A stretch of DNA of 64,000 nt, taken from assembly GCA_013397435.1 (NCBI GenBank), contig VZRG01002980.1:1-64000 (forward strand), in the 5' to 3' direction. The notes below the pieces were generated by a model. It was not told the origin of the DNA. It did no database searches and saw only the letters and a list, made by a program, of their open reading frames with translations. Position numbers and translations under genes: made by a program. Positions 62,241-64,000 of this stretch are shown here, one piece after another (positions within the stretch are counted from its first letter, which is position 1; the number at the start of each line of letters is the position of its first letter). The stretch comes from Erythrocercus mccallii (Eukaryota; Chordata; Aves; Passeriformes; Dicruridae).

Positions 62241-63030
62241 GACGTCTCATTCCTTCCCTCCATCTGGTCTTCTTGGTGGTGAAGGCTTCCTGCAGCCCCA
62301 CACCCAAAAGTATAGAATCCAATGAATTAATATGTTTTTTGGCAGGTGGGAAGACACAGGTACCTCCTGGGCGGGGAGGGACAGGTTTGACAGTGTCCCT
62401 TGCAAGACTGTGGATCTGTTGCATCTTGTAGTATCACGTGCAGTGCTCTCGTGCAGGGTCTGGGGACCCCTTTGGGGGCCAGCCTTTGATGGGCCATGAC
62501 ACCCCCTCTGTTGTCCCACACATGGTTGTCCCTCACATGGTTGTCGCTCACATAGATGTGGCCTTCCAGGGGTGGGACGCCCCACAGCTCGGTCAGTCTG
62601 CCCAGTGGAGGATGGATGTTCACTGCATCTGGCCAGAGGCTATGCCACACACCCAAAACCTCTCCTTCTTCCCCCCTTTGGTGTAGGGATCTGTGGGAGC
62701 CTGGCAGCAGAAAAACCTGGGGCTGTGGTCTCTATCCCAAAGGTGCTGGGCTGGGCCCTGCTGTGGATGTTCTTCCAGATGCTTCAAGGAACAATGTCAA
62801 TTTATCTCAATTTGCCTTAGGTGGTTTAATGCACAGTTCAGGGTTTCAGTCAGGAGGCCTATCCAGGGGGGGCTTTGGTGGTGCAGTGTTGTTACACACC
62901 TTTGCTGTAACAGGCAAAAGTCCTTCATAAAGATGTTTAAGCCATAAACCATAACATTTCAGTCTCCAACAAGAGGGATTGGAATGGATGCTCTCCAGAG
63001 ACCCCTTCCAATTCCAATCAGTCTGTGATT

Positions 63031-63610
63031 TGGTGAAAACACTCAGAATAACACAAGTTTCATGATTTTACTAATGCATCCATTACCAAACACCCAGTTT
63101 TCAAATAGAAGTTATAAATATTGTGACAATGCTTTGCAAAAGGGATAGTTTTTTTTTAATTGGTGAATCACAGTAAAAACATTTCAAGCTATTATATTTT
63201 TAATACACAGCTGGATAAAAGCTGCAAATTTGTACCAGACAGCTGACTAAAATGCCAATACATACAAGTGGATCTTTGTGCTAAGATCAAATTTAAACAA
63301 TATTTTAAAATGGCAGTAGCTCAGCTAAGACAGAAATTGTAATGGAATGCAAAGAGATCTCCAACTTTAAAGCTTTGGAAAAGAACCATATCAGTTTAGT
63401 ACTTGACATCACTAAGTAAGATAGAATATCAGCATTATGTTAGCTCTGAAAGAATCTTGAATTTCACAAATTTATGCCTTCATTGAACCATGCAGTCTTC
63501 CATTTATTTTAATGTTATTTGATGCCTCTGCTGGTGTTCTAAGATGAAAAGTTTACTTAAGACTGTGAGGCCTTGTCACCCTGTTCTTTTACAGTTCTTC
63601 TTAGACTTTT
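63031..63610. other. AT-rich spacer
   Basis: No element recognised. Confidence 0.4.
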
Positions 63611-63614
63611 GAAA

Positions 63615-63881
63615 TGTTTACATACTTGAGTCAGACTCTCACAGTTTCTCAAGGATTTTTCACAAATAATTGTTGACATTCCTCCTGGTAGGAGGAGACA
63701 TTGATGGGCTGTATCTTTGATCAGTGTGGTTGAAGAGGTTGAACCCCATCATCCAATTTGGTCTTATTTCCAAAACTGTATAAATACTGAAGTGAAAAAT
63801 TAAATCGGGTCTTTCCTGCTTGGACGTTCACACTGTGTCTGTGTCGTTCTTTGCGTTGGTAGTGTGACGAGGCCTCATACA
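63615..63881 (+). mobile_element. Short solo LTR, TGTTTAC family, copy 2, 4-bp TSD
   Basis: A 267-bp LTR from TGTTTACATAC to CCTCATACA with perfect GAAA duplications (63611-63614 and 63882-63885). Shows a hairpin TCCTCC/GGAGGA (63680-63696), a TATA box TATAAAT (63779-63785) and a polyadenylation signal ATTAAA (63799-63804). U5 follows with several GTGT words. Plus sense. Related to 22518-22806. The 4-bp TSD suggests an ERV1-type integrase (inference). Confidence 0.82.
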
Positions 63882-63938
63882 GAAACAATCAGGAAGGATT
63901 GTGAGCTGAGCAATACAGCTGTACATGTCTTTGATTTT

Positions 63939-63992
63939 AGAAAAAGCAAAAAAATAAGCAAAAAAAAAAAAAGAAAAACAACAACAAAAATA
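63939..63992. repeat. A-rich low-complexity tract at window end
   Basis: AAAAAGCAAAAAAATAAGC followed by a longer A run with scattered G and C. No 3' end of a known retroposon could be assigned to it. Confidence 0.8.
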
Positions 63993-64000
63993 CAGGGGAG

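Larger units (their letters stand above)
61422..62971 (-). mobile_element. LTR inserted in CR1, 6-bp TSD, ERVK-like, copy 2
   Basis: The insert runs from TGCTGCTATCTGG to AGTCTCCAACA with perfect AGAGGG duplications (61416-61421 and 62972-62977). The sense strand is minus, starting TGTTGGAGACTG. It aligns with 39465-40250 over about 850 bases. It contains a 45-bp tandem duplication (62151-62240), GAAAA repeats, a 420-N gap and GGGCA repeats, so its true length is unknown. A 6-bp TSD supports the ERVK class. The long frames that cross it (for example 61387-62424) run through the gap and are not real. Confidence 0.92.
60886..63030 (+). mobile_element. CR1 LINE split by an LTR insertion
   Basis: CR1 parts are 60886-61421 and 62972-63030. 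The first covers the C-terminus of ORF2 and the 3' UTR start (GTGCATTGGGAAGAGTG, GAGGCCACATCTGGAGTGCTG, AACATGAGGAAGAACTTCTT). The second carries GGATTGGAATGGATGCTCTC and the ending CAATCAGTCTGTGATT. Joining them across the TSD gives the normal CR1 order GGGCAGAGGG followed by ATTGGAATGG. The copy is 5'-truncated and has frame breaks. Confidence 0.93.

Noticed and set aside
61387..62424. Frames of 190-345 codons around the second gap, and similar ones at 10151-10846
   Set aside because: They are mostly N and pentanucleotide repeats; no coding evidence remains when these are removed.

Overview
The window looks like nuclear DNA of a bird, most likely a songbird. It is AT-rich, contains two assembly gaps (N runs), and is full of CR1 LINE fragments ending in the short ATTCTGTG/ATTCTATG-type 3' repeats typical of avian CR1. 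It also carries many retroviral LTRs whose ends resemble songbird LTR families; that resemblance is from memory, not from a database search. I found no convincing protein-coding exon, tRNA, rRNA, CRISPR array or bacterial-type gene. The open reading frames longer than 60 codons are chance frames, antisense frames of CR1, or frames running through N or simple repeats.

Layout. 1-10 kb: unique AT-rich DNA with six LTRs (938-1593, 1869-2888, 3767-4529, 5067-5535, 7644-8435, 8443-8928). 10.2-10.8 kb: N gap. 11-19 kb: one CR1 3' end, one tiny CR1 relic, then quiet AT-rich sequence. 19-26 kb: CR1 at 19113-19440, a 1.9-kb CR1 at 19790-21672 holding a 75-bp mini-LTR, LTRs at 22518 and 23147, and a 1.7-kb antisense CR1 at 24254-25990. 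26-39 kb: mostly unique sequence with five CR1 pieces. 39-50 kb: LTRs at 39465, 45630 and 49294, plus one CR1. 50.5-54 kb: an LTR nested inside another LTR, then a second copy of the inner family. 57-64 kb: CR1, LTR, then a CR1 split by an antisense LTR that contains the second N gap, and a final short LTR.

I count about 18 LTRs (roughly 12.5 kb, near 20% of the window) and about 12 CR1 loci (roughly 7.5 kb, near 12%). All LTRs look solitary: no gag, pol or env reading frame and no primer-binding site was found. Eight have perfect target-site duplications (TSDs) of 4-6 bp that I could read directly: CAAGTT, GGGTC, CCGG, CTATT, CTCAG, GGTTT, AGAGGG and GAAA. The mini-LTR (ACTGC) and the nested LTR (ATAG) also have them. 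These TSDs date insertions relative to one another and rule out the two tempting 'provirus' pairings.

Nothing in the window acts as a gene system. The most interesting points are mobile-element biology: nested insertions that can be read base by base, a 75-bp LTR miniature with intact TSD, an R-region hairpin that keeps its pairing while its sequence changes between LTR subfamilies, and microsatellites that arose at the same internal position in two copies of one LTR family. The high LTR load would fit a low-recombination region such as a W chromosome or a gene desert, but the sequence alone cannot decide this.
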